DNA from: Xenorhabdus bovienii
Lineage (GTDB): Bacteria > Pseudomonadota > Gammaproteobacteria > Enterobacterales > Enterobacteriaceae
Reading direction: 5' to 3'
Length of the DNA stretch: 64,000 nt
Assembly: GCF_024721015.1 (NCBI RefSeq)
Contig: NZ_JANAIF010000001.1
Coordinates: forward strand, 1-64,000
The notes under the pieces are model-generated. The model was not told where the DNA came from, ran no database searches, and saw only the letters and a program-made list of their open reading frames with translations. Every line of letters starts with the position of its first letter. The first letter of the stretch is position 1. Of the stretch, positions 20,070-29,585 are shown in pieces. The position numbers and the translations under genes are program-made.

Positions 20070-21353
20070 ATGGCTGATAAAAAAGCTACGTTGACCATAA
20101 ATGGTGCAGCTGCTATCGAACTAGACGTACTAACGCCGACCCTAGGTTCTGAAGTGATTGACGTTCGTACCCTCGGCTCAAAGAGCTTCTATACCTACGA
20201 TCCTGGCTTTACTTCTACGGCCTCCTGTGAATCAAAAATCACCTATATTGATGGTGACGAAGGCATTTTGCTGCACCGCGGTTTCCCGATCGATCAGCTC
20301 GCAACGGGATCAAGCTATCTGGAAGTCTGTTATATCCTGCTGTATGGCGAACCACCCACGCCTGAAGAGTATGAAACATTCAAAAAAACGGTGATTCGTC
20401 ATACGATGATCCACGAACAGATCACCCGTCTGTTCCACGGTTTCCGCCGTGATTCTCACCCAATGGCCGTACTTTGTGGTGTGACAGGTGCACTGGCTGC
20501 CTTCTACCATGATGCACTGGATGTCCATAACCCTCACCACCGTGAAATTACTGCTTACCGTTTGCTGTCCAAAATGCCAACTGTAGCGGCAATGTGTTAC
20601 AAATATTCTATCGGGCAGCCTTTCGTTTACCCACGTAACGATCTTTCTTATGCAGCCAATTTCCTGCACATGATGTTCTCAACACCTTGTGAAGAATATA
20701 AAGTCAATCCAGTGCTAGAACGCGCCATGGATCGCATTTTCATTCTGCATGCGGATCACGAACAGAATGCTTCAACTTCAACGGTACGTACCGCAGGTTC
20801 TTCTGGTGCTAACCCATTCGCCTGTATTGCAGCGGGCATCGCATCCCTGTGGGGGCCTGCGCACGGTGGCGCGAACGAAGCCTGTCTGCGTATGCTGGAA
20901 GAGATCCAGACTGTCGAACATATTCCTGAATTTATCGCTCGTGCCAAAGATAAAAACGATTCTTTCCGCTTGATGGGCTTTGGTCATCGCGTTTATAAAA
21001 ACTATGATCCACGCGCAACAGTAATGCGTGAAACCTGCCATGAAGTGCTGAATGAACTGGGCCTGAATGACAGCCTGCTGGAAGTCGCGATGGAGTTGGA
21101 GCGTATCGCCCTGAATGATCCGTACTTCATTGAGAAGAAACTGTACCCGAATGTCGATTTCTACTCCGGTATTATCCTGAAAGCAATGGGTATCCCATCC
21201 TCCATGTTTACCGTGATTTTCGCCATTGCCCGTACTATTGGCTGGATTGCGCACTGGACTGAAATGCACGATGAAGGCTTGAGAATCGCTCGTCCACGCC
21301 AGCTTTATACTGGCCATACCCAACGTGATTTCAAAAGTCAGTTAGAGAAATAA
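20070..21353 (+). CDS. gltA: Citrate synthase (type II, NADH-sensitive class)
   Basis: Hexameric-type citrate synthase of 427 residues, the E. coli GltA length. It condenses acetyl-CoA with oxaloacetate. The catalytic histidines fall in [11 protein letters not shown] and GFGHRVYKN, and the catalytic Asp in VDFYSGI. The ATG follows AAGGAGATGTAA. It is transcribed away from sdhC across the shared 604-nt control region, the standard enterobacterial layout. Confidence 0.98.
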   Translation: MADKKATLTINGAAAIELDVLTPTLGSEVIDVRTLGSKSFYTYDPGFTSTASCESKITYIDGDEGILLHRGFPIDQLATGSSYLEVCYILLYGEPPTPEEYETFKKTVIRHTMIHEQITRLFHGFRRDSHPMAVLCGVTGALAAFYHDALDVHNPHHREITAYRLLSKMPTVAAMCYKYSIGQPFVYPRNDLSYAANFLHMMFSTPCEEYKVNPVLERAMDRIFILHADHEQNASTSTVRTAGSSGANPFACIAAGIASLWGPAHGGANEACLRMLEEIQTVEHIPEFIARAKDKNDSFRLMGFGHRVYKNYDPRATVMRETCHEVLNELGLNDSLLEVAMELERIALNDPYFIEKKLYPNVDFYSGIILKAMGIPSSMFTVIFAIARTIGWIAHWTEMHDEGLRIARPRQLYTGHTQRDFKSQLEK

Positions 21354-21400
21354 TTTAGTATTCTTTATTTCATAGTCAGACATTATCTGACAAGTGCATG

Positions 21401-21457
21401 AACTGCACCTCGCATATCAGGTTCAATCGTAATATTGAACCTGATTAGGGTGCAGTT
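21401..21457. terminator. Large compound hairpin between convergent gltA and the AraC-type gene
   Basis: Nested arms pair AACTGCACC with GGGTGCAGTT and CAGGTTCAAT with ATTGAACCTG around a short loop. The structure sits between the convergent 3' ends and overlaps the stop codon of the minus-strand gene. The T-run is poor on both strands, so it may act as a bidirectional terminator or an mRNA-stabilising structure. Confidence 0.6.
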
Positions 21458-22307
21458 ATCGCCTGCAAGCACCGGCCATATACTCCCTCGGTGGTCTTCC
21501 CATATTTTTGCGAAAAAATGTCACAAACGCACTATCATTAGCAAATCCCAGCTCCTGTGCGACATAAGACAGAGTTTTATCCTGAGCAAGTAACTCAATG
21601 GCTTTTATCAGCCGCCATTGCTGCCGCCACTGTTGATAATTCATTCCCGTTTCACGCAGAAATATTCGGGTGATAGTTTTCTCACTGGCGCCAACATGAG
21701 TGGCAAGCATTTGTAATGGCGGAGGAAATTGTTCAAACGGCAAACGTGCCAGACGCCGATCAGAAGGTAGTGGTAATAAAGTCGGTTCTTTACCTGCATC
21801 ACTCATTTCATCAAAAAAGACCGCCAATAAATGCGCTCCCTTTCCCTGACGCCAATCGGTATCAAAAGGAGATATTGCAATACGTTCTAAAATCACCCGT
21901 AGCAATGGTGTGGTTTGCAAGATTTCACTCTGCCTCGAAATCCACTCTATCCCGGAAATATCCAGATAAATGGAGCGATATCCTACGGAGCCACGCATTT
22001 CCGCCCGATGCAATGTCTTTGGCGGTATCCATGCAACTCGGGTCGGAGGCAGGATAGAGAGTTGATTTGCCAGCGTGATCTTGATGCAACCCTGCTGAGT
22101 AAACAACAGTTGCCCCATATCATGCTGATGAAAGCCTGAATCGTGCTGCCCCATCTCTGCCGCAATGCCTATCACGGGCACATTCAAACTATATTTCAAA
22201 CCATCAGGATCAAAATGATCACTTTGTCGCAGCCACGCCATATTAATATCCTTTAACTTTATGTCCGAATACATAAATAAACTGCCTTTATTATCATAAA
22301 AAGACAT
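21456..22307 (-). CDS. AraC-family transcriptional regulator
   Basis: Regulator of up to 283 residues; in-frame starts at residues 12 (MYSD) and 23 (MAWL) are also possible. An N-terminal cupin-like sensor domain (about 45-140, with HQHDMGQLLFTQQG) precedes a C-terminal AraC/XylS helix-turn-helix domain (about 190-280, ending ELGFANDSAFVTFFRKNMGRPPREYM). It is divergent from an MFS exporter gene 53 nt away, so it probably controls that gene and itself in response to an effector that cannot be named. This pair is not in the E. coli K-12 gltA-ybgI interval. Confidence 0.88.
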   Translation of the reverse strand: MSFYDNKGSLFMYSDIKLKDINMAWLRQSDHFDPDGLKYSLNVPVIGIAAEMGQHDSGFHQHDMGQLLFTQQGCIKITLANQLSILPPTRVAWIPPKTLHRAEMRGSVGYRSIYLDISGIEWISRQSEILQTTPLLRVILERIAISPFDTDWRQGKGAHLLAVFFDEMSDAGKEPTLLPLPSDRRLARLPFEQFPPPLQMLATHVGASEKTITRIFLRETGMNYQQWRQQWRLIKAIELLAQDKTLSYVAQELGFANDSAFVTFFRKNMGRPPREYMAGACRR

Positions 22308-22360
22308 TCAGCAGAATGCTAACCTTTCGGGCTATAAATAATTCATCAGAAGAAAATATC

Positions 22361-23479
22361 ATGCACACTAGACCATCGCTTTGGCTCGCTATCACCTTGA
22401 TGATGTTTCCACAGATCGTGGAAACCATCTATAGCCCTGCCCTAACCAATATTGCCAGTGGATTTTCTGTCAATGCAGAACAGGCTGCCCAAACCCTGTC
22501 ACTCTATTTCTTTGCTTTTGCCATCGGTGTTGTCGTATGGGGGCGCATGTGTGATGTCATTGGCAGGCGTCCTACCATCATTGCAGGATTATTACTCTAC
22601 GGCGCAGCTTCCTTGCTGGCACTGCTAACCGAACACTTCTGGCTATTACTGGCTGCCAGAATGTTATCTGCCTTCGGTGCAGCTGTCGGTTCTGTCGGTA
22701 CGCAAACTATCATGCGTGATACTTACCGCGGCGAAGAACTATCGCGTGTTTTTTCCATCATGGGGATCGCCTTGGCCGCCAGCCCTGCGATTGGCATGAT
22801 CAGCGGCTCTATACTAAATCATTTTGGGGGTTATAAAGCGGTATTTGCTGGGCTGGCCATTCTGGCTGTTATCCTGATGGGCTGGTCTGTTATTCGCTTA
22901 CCGGAAACTCGGCCAATAAATGTGCCAAAAATTGCCCTATTTGGCACCGCCGTCACCATGTTCAAAGATATTTCGATTTGGCGAAATGCGTTTCTCATCG
23001 CATTTTTCAATATTTGCCTGTTCAGCTATTACCAGTTAGCTCCCTTTCGCTTTCAGCAATTCGGACTATCACAGGCACAGTTCGGTTATACCGGCCTGCT
23101 ATTCACTTTCGGCGTTGGGCTAGGTTCACTATTGAACAAGCATCTGTTAAAAAAACAGTGGCTATCGGAAAAATTAATCTCTCTTGCCGCGATGATTGTT
23201 TTATTAAGTGGGATCGGCGTTTACCTGCTCGAAAATAGCTGGCTATTTATCTTTCCCATGCTGGGCATTGTTACCGCCTACGGCCTTGCCATTCCCAATA
23301 TTTTAGCATCGGCACTGAACAACTATGTAGATCGGCTGGGTACAGCAGGCGCCTTACTGGGGCTATTTTATTATCTCTTGCTGGGCGGCGGTTTGGCGCT
23401 GGCTGGCTGGAGTCAGGCATTGGGCAGCATACTGATCTGCTGTGGCGTATCAACCGTGCTTTTAACAAGAAAATGGTGA
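22361..23479 (+). CDS. MFS transporter, Bcr/CflA-like drug exporter
   Basis: Major facilitator of 372 residues with about 12 hydrophobic segments. The start at 22361 (MHTRPSLWLAIT) begins directly before the first helix; the longer frame adds a hydrophilic leader. Loop 2-3 carries motif A as GRMCDVIGRRPT, and helix 5 the antiporter motif region ALAASPAIGMISGSIL, which marks proton-driven exporters. It is divergent from the AraC-type gene, suggesting substrate-induced efflux. Substrate unknown. Confidence 0.85.
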   Translation: MHTRPSLWLAITLMMFPQIVETIYSPALTNIASGFSVNAEQAAQTLSLYFFAFAIGVVVWGRMCDVIGRRPTIIAGLLLYGAASLLALLTEHFWLLLAARMLSAFGAAVGSVGTQTIMRDTYRGEELSRVFSIMGIALAASPAIGMISGSILNHFGGYKAVFAGLAILAVILMGWSVIRLPETRPINVPKIALFGTAVTMFKDISIWRNAFLIAFFNICLFSYYQLAPFRFQQFGLSQAQFGYTGLLFTFGVGLGSLLNKHLLKKQWLSEKLISLAAMIVLLSGIGVYLLENSWLFIFPMLGIVTAYGLAIPNILASALNNYVDRLGTAGALLGLFYYLLLGGGLALAGWSQALGSILICCGVSTVLLTRKW

Positions 23480-23516
23480 TAAACAGGTTCTGCGAAAACA
23501 AATTGGGAAAAAACAA

Positions 23517-23541
23517 CGGGGCTACCGTTCTGATAGCCCCG
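23517..23541 (-). terminator. Intrinsic terminator of ybgI
   Basis: A perfect 8-bp GC-rich stem (CGGGGCTA / TAGCCCCG) with a 9-nt loop is followed on the minus strand by TTGTTTTTT. It lies between the convergent MFS gene and ybgI and faces the ybgI transcript. Confidence 0.82.
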
Positions 23542-23569
23542 CCTGACAAATTGATAAGTTGCGAACAAA

Positions 23570-24313
23570 TCAAGCCGGATTAGGAATATCAACAAAAGTG
23601 ACATCCAACCCATAATGGTTCGCCAGCCATTCACCGAGTACTTTGATACCATAACGCTCTGTCGCGTGATGCCCTGCCGCATAAAAATGCAGCCCCATCT
23701 CACGGGCAACATGGATAGTCTTCTCTGATACTTCCCCCGTCACAAAGGCATCGACACCAAACTCAGCCGCCTGCTCAATAAAACTCTGGCCACCTCCCGT
23801 ACACCATGCCAGTGTACGAATTTCTTCCGGTGCATTATCGCCACAATGCAGTACTTTGCGTTCTAATCTTTTTTCAAGCCGCTCAGTCAACTCTGCGGGG
23901 GTAATCGGTTGGTCAAATGCTCCATGAGGAAGCAGGGAATCAATCTGCCCGATGATTTTTACCCCCATCTGACGCGCCAACTGAACATTGTTACCCAATG
24001 TAGGATGAGCATCCAAAGGAAGATGATAACCATACAGATTGATATCATTGCTGAGCAGTGTTTGTAGACGGCGGCGTTTCATGCCACGGATAACGGGTGA
24101 TTCGTTTTTCCAAAAATATCCATGATGAACGATGACCGCATCAGCTTCGAGATGAACCGCCTCATCCAACAGAGCCTGACATGCTGTCACACCTGTAATA
24201 ACCCGCTGAATATGGGGACGGCCTTCCACCTGTAAACCATTGGGGGCATAATCCTGAAATTCACGGACATTCAGTTCCGTATTGAGCACATGTTCCAATT
24301 CAACATTGTTCAT
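23570..24313 (-). CDS. ybgI: YbgI, NIF3-family dinuclear metal protein
   Basis: NIF3/DUF34 family protein of 247 residues, the E. coli length. The start at 24313 (MNNVELEHVLN) follows GGGGGAAG; the longer frame is rejected. The metal site shows H63-H64 in VIVHHGYFW, further residues around GYHLPLDAHP, and a C-terminal H-x3-E (GHHATE). Databases name it a GTP cyclohydrolase 1 type 2 homolog, but the physiological reaction is not established. Monocistronic here, with its own terminator. Confidence 0.93.
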   Translation of the reverse strand: MNNVELEHVLNTELNVREFQDYAPNGLQVEGRPHIQRVITGVTACQALLDEAVHLEADAVIVHHGYFWKNESPVIRGMKRRRLQTLLSNDINLYGYHLPLDAHPTLGNNVQLARQMGVKIIGQIDSLLPHGAFDQPITPAELTERLEKRLERKVLHCGDNAPEEIRTLAWCTGGGQSFIEQAAEFGVDAFVTGEVSEKTIHVAREMGLHFYAAGHHATERYGIKVLGEWLANHYGLDVTFVDIPNPA

Positions 24314-24558
24314 CACACTTCCCCCGTCATTGAGCGCTTTCGCCATAAAATACTTACCTGTCATTAATTGCTCCCAAGATTGTTGCTTATATGCACCACA
24401 TCAAGAATCGCATCAATAGCAACAAATAGCGATAAAAGCAAAACACCTCGTCAGCATAAACAGGCAAGGTGTCAAAATACTCTATCAGGGGAAAAAATAA
24501 GAATGGAAAGTGACAAACCAGAGCAATACAGTCATGTTACTTACATAATGATGCCGTC

Positions 24559-24768
24559 TTAGCGATTTCGAATACCTGCGGCCATTTCCGAGCTCTCCAG
24601 CCATACGGGTTTATCGCTGGTTTTTATCCATACCTTACGCAGATAACTGTAAAAACGGGCACGATCCCGACGAAATAGCATAACAGGAAGCGCAATGACG
24701 CCCAATGTTACAGCGCCAGTACGCCGCAAGAGAACCTGATGCCAAGAATATTCACGATATGTAGACAT
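24559..24768 (-). CDS. ybfA: YbfA, DUF2517 small protein
   Basis: Small protein of 69 residues. The start at 24768 ([16 protein letters not shown]) has AGGAGG at about 7 nt. One hydrophobic stretch (about 17-31) precedes the conserved [23 protein letters not shown] segment typical of YbfA. As in E. coli it lies beside and divergent to kdp. Function unknown. Confidence 0.92.
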   Translation of the reverse strand: MSTYREYSWHQVLLRRTGAVTLGVIALPVMLFRRDRARFYSYLRKVWIKTSDKPVWLESSEMAAGIRNR

Positions 24769-25004
24769 TAAGACCCTCCTCATGGGCTATATCTGTAATA
24801 CGTACAAAATTTTACCCGACAAAATGAAAACTTGCTACTTATCCAACCCCTTTTTTAGCCTATATATCACTCTTTTTTTCTATTGATGTAATTTAATTAC
24901 AAATTAACACCTAAACAGAAACAAAACCAACACATTGAAAACAAAAAATCAACTTATAGAGTTTGCTAGACTTTCCTTGGATACCTTATCAATTAATCCC
25001 TCTT

Positions 25005-25026
25005 ATATTTTTATACTTTTTTTACG
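25005..25026 (+). promoter_or_regulatory. KdpE-type binding site of the kdp promoter
   Basis: The T-rich block TATTTTTATACTTTTTTTAC closely resembles the KdpE-protected sequence of the E. coli kdpFABC promoter, as remembered. It lies about 80-100 nt upstream of kdpF. The 323-nt ybfA-kdpF spacer is otherwise AT-rich and holds no gene. Phosphorylated KdpE, encoded downstream, would bind here when potassium is low. Confidence 0.75.
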
Positions 25027-25106
25027 CTTTCATAATCTCTTTTAACAACTTCTTTGCATGGCTCTTCTTATGCTGTAACCACCTAGTGAATAAGGATATA
25101 AGCACA

Positions 25107-25196
25107 ATGAATACATTCATAATTATCGGCGTATTTCTGGCAGTGTCATTACTGTTCTATCTGATTTACGCGTTATTGAATGCGGAGGATTTTTAA
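25107..25196 (+). CDS. kdpF: KdpF, small subunit of the Kdp K+-ATPase
   Basis: A 29-residue single-helix membrane peptide, MNTFIIIGVF followed by a second hydrophobic stretch and ending NAEDF. KdpF stabilises the KdpABC complex. Its TAA directly abuts the kdpA ATG. Similar in length and character to E. coli KdpF. Confidence 0.93.
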   Translation: MNTFIIIGVFLAVSLLFYLIYALLNAEDF

Positions 25197-26903
25197 ATGG
25201 TAGTATCCGCTTTTTTGCTGATTACCAGTTTCTTGGTCATTCTCTTTATATTGAGCAAACCCCTAGGCAGTCTGATCGCAAATCTGGTCGAAGGAGAATT
25301 ACCCCGCTGGCTAACAAGTGCAGAAACCAGCCTGTGGCGTTGCTGTGGCTTGCAAAAGCCCGGCGGCCACGTCAAGGAGATGAACTGGTGGCAATATGCA
25401 CTCGCTATCATCACATTCAACATCATGGGGTTGTTGCTACTCTTTATTCTGTTGATAAGCCAAGAACATCTGCCGCTCAATCCACAGCATTTTGCCGGTA
25501 TGAAATGGGATCTGGCACTCAACACCGCAATCAGTTTTATTACCAACACCAACTGGCAGGCCTACAGCGGTGAAAATACCCTCAATTACTTGAGTCAAAT
25601 GGCGGGTTTGACTGTTCAGAATTTCCTGTCAGCCGCCACGGGGATTGCAGTAGCTTTCGCCTTAATGCGGGCATTTTCCCGTCAGGGCGTTAAGACACTA
25701 GGCAATGCCTGGATAGATATTACACGCATTACACTGTATCTATTGCTTCCGCTGTCGATAATCATTGCACTTATCTTCGCCAGTCAGGGCGTTATCCAAA
25801 ATTTCTCCCCCTATGCGCTTGCCCACACCCTTGAAGGACAACAACAACTTATTCCCATGGGGCCGGTTGCTTCTCAGGAAGCCATAAAATTACTGGGTAC
25901 AAATGGCGGAGGGTTCTTTGGGGCAAACTCAGCCCACCCCTTTGAAAACCCGAATGCCCTCAGTAACTTTGTGCAAATCCTTACCATTTTCCTGATCCCC
26001 TGTGCACTGTGTTTCGCGTTCGGTCTTGTGGTCGGGGATAATCGACAGGGGCATGCTTTGCTGTGGGCGATGACGATTGTCTTTATCATCGCCGTTACGA
26101 TTGTGATCTATGCCGAAATCATGGGTAATCCCCACTTCATCCAGGCTGGTGCCAGCAGTAATCTGAACATGGAAGGGAAAGAGTCCCGCTTTGGTATCCT
26201 TACCTCCTCTCTTTATAGCGTCGTCACAACTGCGGCTTCCTGTGGGGCTGTAAATGCAATGCACGATTCCTTCACGGCACTGGGTGGCATGATACCACTC
26301 TGGTTGATGCAAATTGGTGAAGTCATCTTTGGTGGCGTAGGCTCCGGCTTATATGGCATGCTGCTATTTGTCCTACTGGCTGTGTTTATCGCCGGTTTGA
26401 TGATTGGCCGCGCTCCAGAATACTTGGGCAAGAAAATCGATGTCCATGACATGAAAATGGTCGCGCTGGCAATTTTGGTTACGCCCTCCCTTGTCCTGTT
26501 AGGAACCGCTCTGGCAACTTCAATCGATGCAGGACGCGTTGCGATCATGAACCCCAGCGCCCACGGGTTCACTGAAGTGCTTTATGCTCTCTCATCCGCT
26601 GCCAATAACAACGGCAGTGCATTTGCTGGTCTGAATGCCAACAGTATGTTTTATAACCTGCTGTTGGGGGCAATCATGTTTCTAGGACGCTTTGGTGTGA
26701 TTTTGCCAGTTCTGGCCATCGCTGGCTCCATGATTAGCAAGAAACGCCAGACTATCAGTAGTGGAACACTGCCGACTCACGGCTCTCTATTCACTGGATT
26801 ACTGATTCTGGTGGTTTTGCTGATGGGTGCACTCACCTTTATTCCTGCGCTGGCGCTTGGCCCTGTCGCAGAACATTTACAACTTTGGCAAGCACCACGA
26901 TAA
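25197..26903 (+). CDS. kdpA: KdpA, potassium-binding channel subunit
   Basis: Channel-like subunit of 568 residues with about ten helices and four degenerate selectivity-filter loops, for example around [15 protein letters not shown] (about 229-243) and [15 protein letters not shown]. It binds and conducts K+ that KdpB pumps into the cell. Starts at the first base after the kdpF stop. Slightly longer than E. coli's 557 residues. Confidence 0.97.
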   Translation: MVVSAFLLITSFLVILFILSKPLGSLIANLVEGELPRWLTSAETSLWRCCGLQKPGGHVKEMNWWQYALAIITFNIMGLLLLFILLISQEHLPLNPQHFAGMKWDLALNTAISFITNTNWQAYSGENTLNYLSQMAGLTVQNFLSAATGIAVAFALMRAFSRQGVKTLGNAWIDITRITLYLLLPLSIIIALIFASQGVIQNFSPYALAHTLEGQQQLIPMGPVASQEAIKLLGTNGGGFFGANSAHPFENPNALSNFVQILTIFLIPCALCFAFGLVVGDNRQGHALLWAMTIVFIIAVTIVIYAEIMGNPHFIQAGASSNLNMEGKESRFGILTSSLYSVVTTAASCGAVNAMHDSFTALGGMIPLWLMQIGEVIFGGVGSGLYGMLLFVLLAVFIAGLMIGRAPEYLGKKIDVHDMKMVALAILVTPSLVLLGTALATSIDAGRVAIMNPSAHGFTEVLYALSSAANNNGSAFAGLNANSMFYNLLLGAIMFLGRFGVILPVLAIAGSMISKKRQTISSGTLPTHGSLFTGLLILVVLLMGALTFIPALALGPVAEHLQLWQAPR

Positions 26904-26923
26904 GCGAGATTGCGAGATAACTC

Positions 26924-28990
26924 ATGAAAGACAAACAACAAGCATTATTTGAACCCGCTTTAATACGCCATGCACTTATCGACGCAGTGAAAAAATGCCA
27001 TCCCGCTATCCAATGGCGTAATCCCGTCATGTTTGTCGTCTATCTGGGAAGCTGCCTGACCACCGTGTTGTGGCTGGGGATGTTAACGGAACAGCTCACC
27101 GGTAATGCACTCTTTACCGGCTCCATTGCCTTATGGTTATGGTTCACTGTACTTTTCGCTAATTTTGCCGAAGCACTGGCAGAAGGCCGTAGCCAAGCCC
27201 AGGCGTCCAGTCTGAAAGGCGTAAAAAAAACTACGTGGGCGACCCGATTAGCTTCCGCTAGCCGTGATGCAGCAAAGGAAAAAGTCACTTCAGACCATCT
27301 ACGCAAGGGCGATATTGTGCTGGTGGAAGTGGGCGAAATTATCCCCTGTGATGGTGAAGTTCTTGAAGGGGGTGCTTCCGTTGATGAAAGCGCCATTACA
27401 GGAGAATCGGCTCCCGTGATCCGCGAATCTGGCGGTGATTTTGCTTCAGTCACTGGCGGGACACGGGTTTTATCGGATTGGCTGATTATCGAATGTTCTG
27501 TCAATCCGGGCGAAACCTTTTTGGACAGAATGATTTCGATGGTTGAAGGTGCCAAACGACGCAAAACTCCCAACGAAATTGCTCTCACTATTTTGCTCAC
27601 TGCGCTGACTATTATTTTCCTGCTGGCCTGTATCAGCCTACTGCCCTTTTCCTTGTTCAGCGTTCAAACCAATCAATCAGGCGATCCCATCAGCATCACC
27701 GTGCTGGTTGCCCTGTTAGTCTGCCTGATCCCCACCACCATCGGCGGATTACTTTCAGCCATTGGCGTTGCGGGTATGAGCCGCATGTTGGGCGCCAATG
27801 TCATTGCCACCAGTGGACGCGCGATTGAAGCTGCCGGCGATGTGGACGTTTTGTTACTGGATAAGACGGGAACCATTACTCTCGGTAATCGTCAGGCATC
27901 CCAGTTTCTACCTGCACCGGGCGTAACTGAAGAACAACTGGCCGATGCTGCGCAACTTTCCTCACTCGCTGACAAAACACCGGAAGGACGCAGCATCATG
28001 ATTTTGGCAAAACAGCGCTTCAATATGCGCGAGCGCGATCTGCGCGCACTCAACGCGACATTTATTCCTTTCTCAGCCATGACACGCATGAGCGGCGTCA
28101 ATATAGGCACCCGCATGATCCGTAAAGGCTCAGTAGATGCCATCCGCCGTTATGTTGAGGCCAATCACAATCAATTTCCCGATGCCATTGATCTATTGGT
28201 GCAGCAGGTCGCCAGTAAAGGTGCAACGCCATTGGTCGTTGCGGAGAATCAGCGTGTTTTGGGTGTGATCGCCCTGAAAGATATTGTGAAAGGCGGCATC
28301 AAAGAACGTTTCAGCGAGATGCGCAGAATGGGGATCAAAACGGTGATGATCACAGGCGACAATCATTTAACCGCCGCTGCAATTGCAGCAGAAGCCGGCG
28401 TTGATGATTTTCTGGCAGAAGCTACGCCCGAAGCGAAGCTCGCGCTGATCCGCCAATACCAGTCTGAAGGGTGTCTGGTTGCCATGACCGGTGACGGCAC
28501 AAACGATGCTCCCGCGCTGGCTCAGGCGGATGTTGCCGTTGCTATGAATTCGGGGACACAAGCCGCAAAAGAGGCTGGAAATATGGTGGATTTGGACTCC
28601 AACCCCACCAAATTAATTGAAGTGGTGCATATTGGCAAACAAATGCTGATGACCCGTGGCTCCTTGACCACATTTAGCATCGCCAATGACATTGCTAAAT
28701 ATTTTGCCATCATTCCCGCCGCATTTGCGGTCACTTATCCCCAGCTTAATGCCCTGAACATCATGCATCTTCATTCGCCGGAATCGGCGGTGCTGTCTGC
28801 CGTTATTTTCAACGCGATCATCATTATCTTTCTGCTTCCTTTAGCGCTAAAAGGCGTCAGTTACCGTGCGATGAACGCACTGTCACTCCTGCGCCGAAAT
28901 CTTTGGCTATACGGCCTTGGTGGGCTGCTCGTCCCCTTTATCGGTATCAAGCTCATCGACATATTGCTCACTATTCTGGCTTTCAAATAA
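26924..28990 (+). CDS. kdpB: KdpB, P-type ATPase subunit
   Basis: P-type ATPase of 688 residues. The phosphorylated aspartate is D313 in LLDKTGTIT. The actuator motif TGES appears in AITGESAPV, and the hinge in [17 protein letters not shown]. Transmembrane helices lie at about 38-85, 220-280 and 580-685. It hydrolyses ATP to drive K+ uptake via KdpA. It lies 20 nt after kdpA. Confidence 0.98.
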   Translation: MKDKQQALFEPALIRHALIDAVKKCHPAIQWRNPVMFVVYLGSCLTTVLWLGMLTEQLTGNALFTGSIALWLWFTVLFANFAEALAEGRSQAQASSLKGVKKTTWATRLASASRDAAKEKVTSDHLRKGDIVLVEVGEIIPCDGEVLEGGASVDESAITGESAPVIRESGGDFASVTGGTRVLSDWLIIECSVNPGETFLDRMISMVEGAKRRKTPNEIALTILLTALTIIFLLACISLLPFSLFSVQTNQSGDPISITVLVALLVCLIPTTIGGLLSAIGVAGMSRMLGANVIATSGRAIEAAGDVDVLLLDKTGTITLGNRQASQFLPAPGVTEEQLADAAQLSSLADKTPEGRSIMILAKQRFNMRERDLRALNATFIPFSAMTRMSGVNIGTRMIRKGSVDAIRRYVEANHNQFPDAIDLLVQQVASKGATPLVVAENQRVLGVIALKDIVKGGIKERFSEMRRMGIKTVMITGDNHLTAAAIAAEAGVDDFLAEATPEAKLALIRQYQSEGCLVAMTGDGTNDAPALAQADVAVAMNSGTQAAKEAGNMVDLDSNPTKLIEVVHIGKQMLMTRGSLTTFSIANDIAKYFAIIPAAFAVTYPQLNALNIMHLHSPESAVLSAVIFNAIIIIFLLPLALKGVSYRAMNALSLLRRNLWLYGLGGLLVPFIGIKLIDILLTILAFK

Positions 28991-29000
28991 GGAGATTAAA

Positions 29001-29579
29001 ATGATTGGGTTACGCGCTTCCATCGTCCTACTGACATTCCTGACTTTAATCACTGGCATCGCCTATCCGTTGCTGATAACGGGCATAGCAAACGCCTTAT
29101 TTCCCCATCAGGCCAAAGGTGCGTTGATTGAACACAATGGCAAACTGGTTGGTTCAGAATTAATCGGTCAGTCATTTACCCAAGCCATCTATTTTCATGG
29201 ACGTCCGTCTATGACGTCGGAACAGCCTTACAATGCCCTGTCATCTGGAGGAAGTAACCTCTCGACAACCAATCCCGCCTTGACTCACCAAATACACCAG
29301 CGGGTTACTCAGGTACGTTTATTCAATCATTCAGAAAACAACGCCATTCCTGTCGATCTCATCACCGCATCCGGCAGTGGTTTAGATCCCCATATTTCCC
29401 CCAATGCGGCTGAATTTCAGGCACAACGTGTCGCCACTGCCCGCCACTTATCCATAAATGTGATTAACAAATTGATTCAAGCGCATACTGCATATCCTCC
29501 ACTGGAATATATGGGTGAACCCGTGGTAAATGTACTGGAGCTTAATCTGGCACTGGATAACCTGAAATCACAAGGCTGA
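29001..29579 (+). CDS. kdpC: KdpC, assembly subunit of the Kdp K+-ATPase
   Basis: 192-residue protein with one N-terminal helix (about 8-28) and a periplasmic domain. The start at 29001 follows AAGGAG at 7 nt and gives MIGLRASIVLLTFLT; the longer upstream frame overlaps kdpB and is not real. Conserved features include YFHGRPSM, SSGGSNLSTTNP and DLITASGSGLDPHISP. It lies 10 nt after kdpB. Confidence 0.97.
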   Translation: MIGLRASIVLLTFLTLITGIAYPLLITGIANALFPHQAKGALIEHNGKLVGSELIGQSFTQAIYFHGRPSMTSEQPYNALSSGGSNLSTTNPALTHQIHQRVTQVRLFNHSENNAIPVDLITASGSGLDPHISPNAAEFQAQRVATARHLSINVINKLIQAHTAYPPLEYMGEPVVNVLELNLALDNLKSQG

Positions 29580-29585
29580 TAATAT

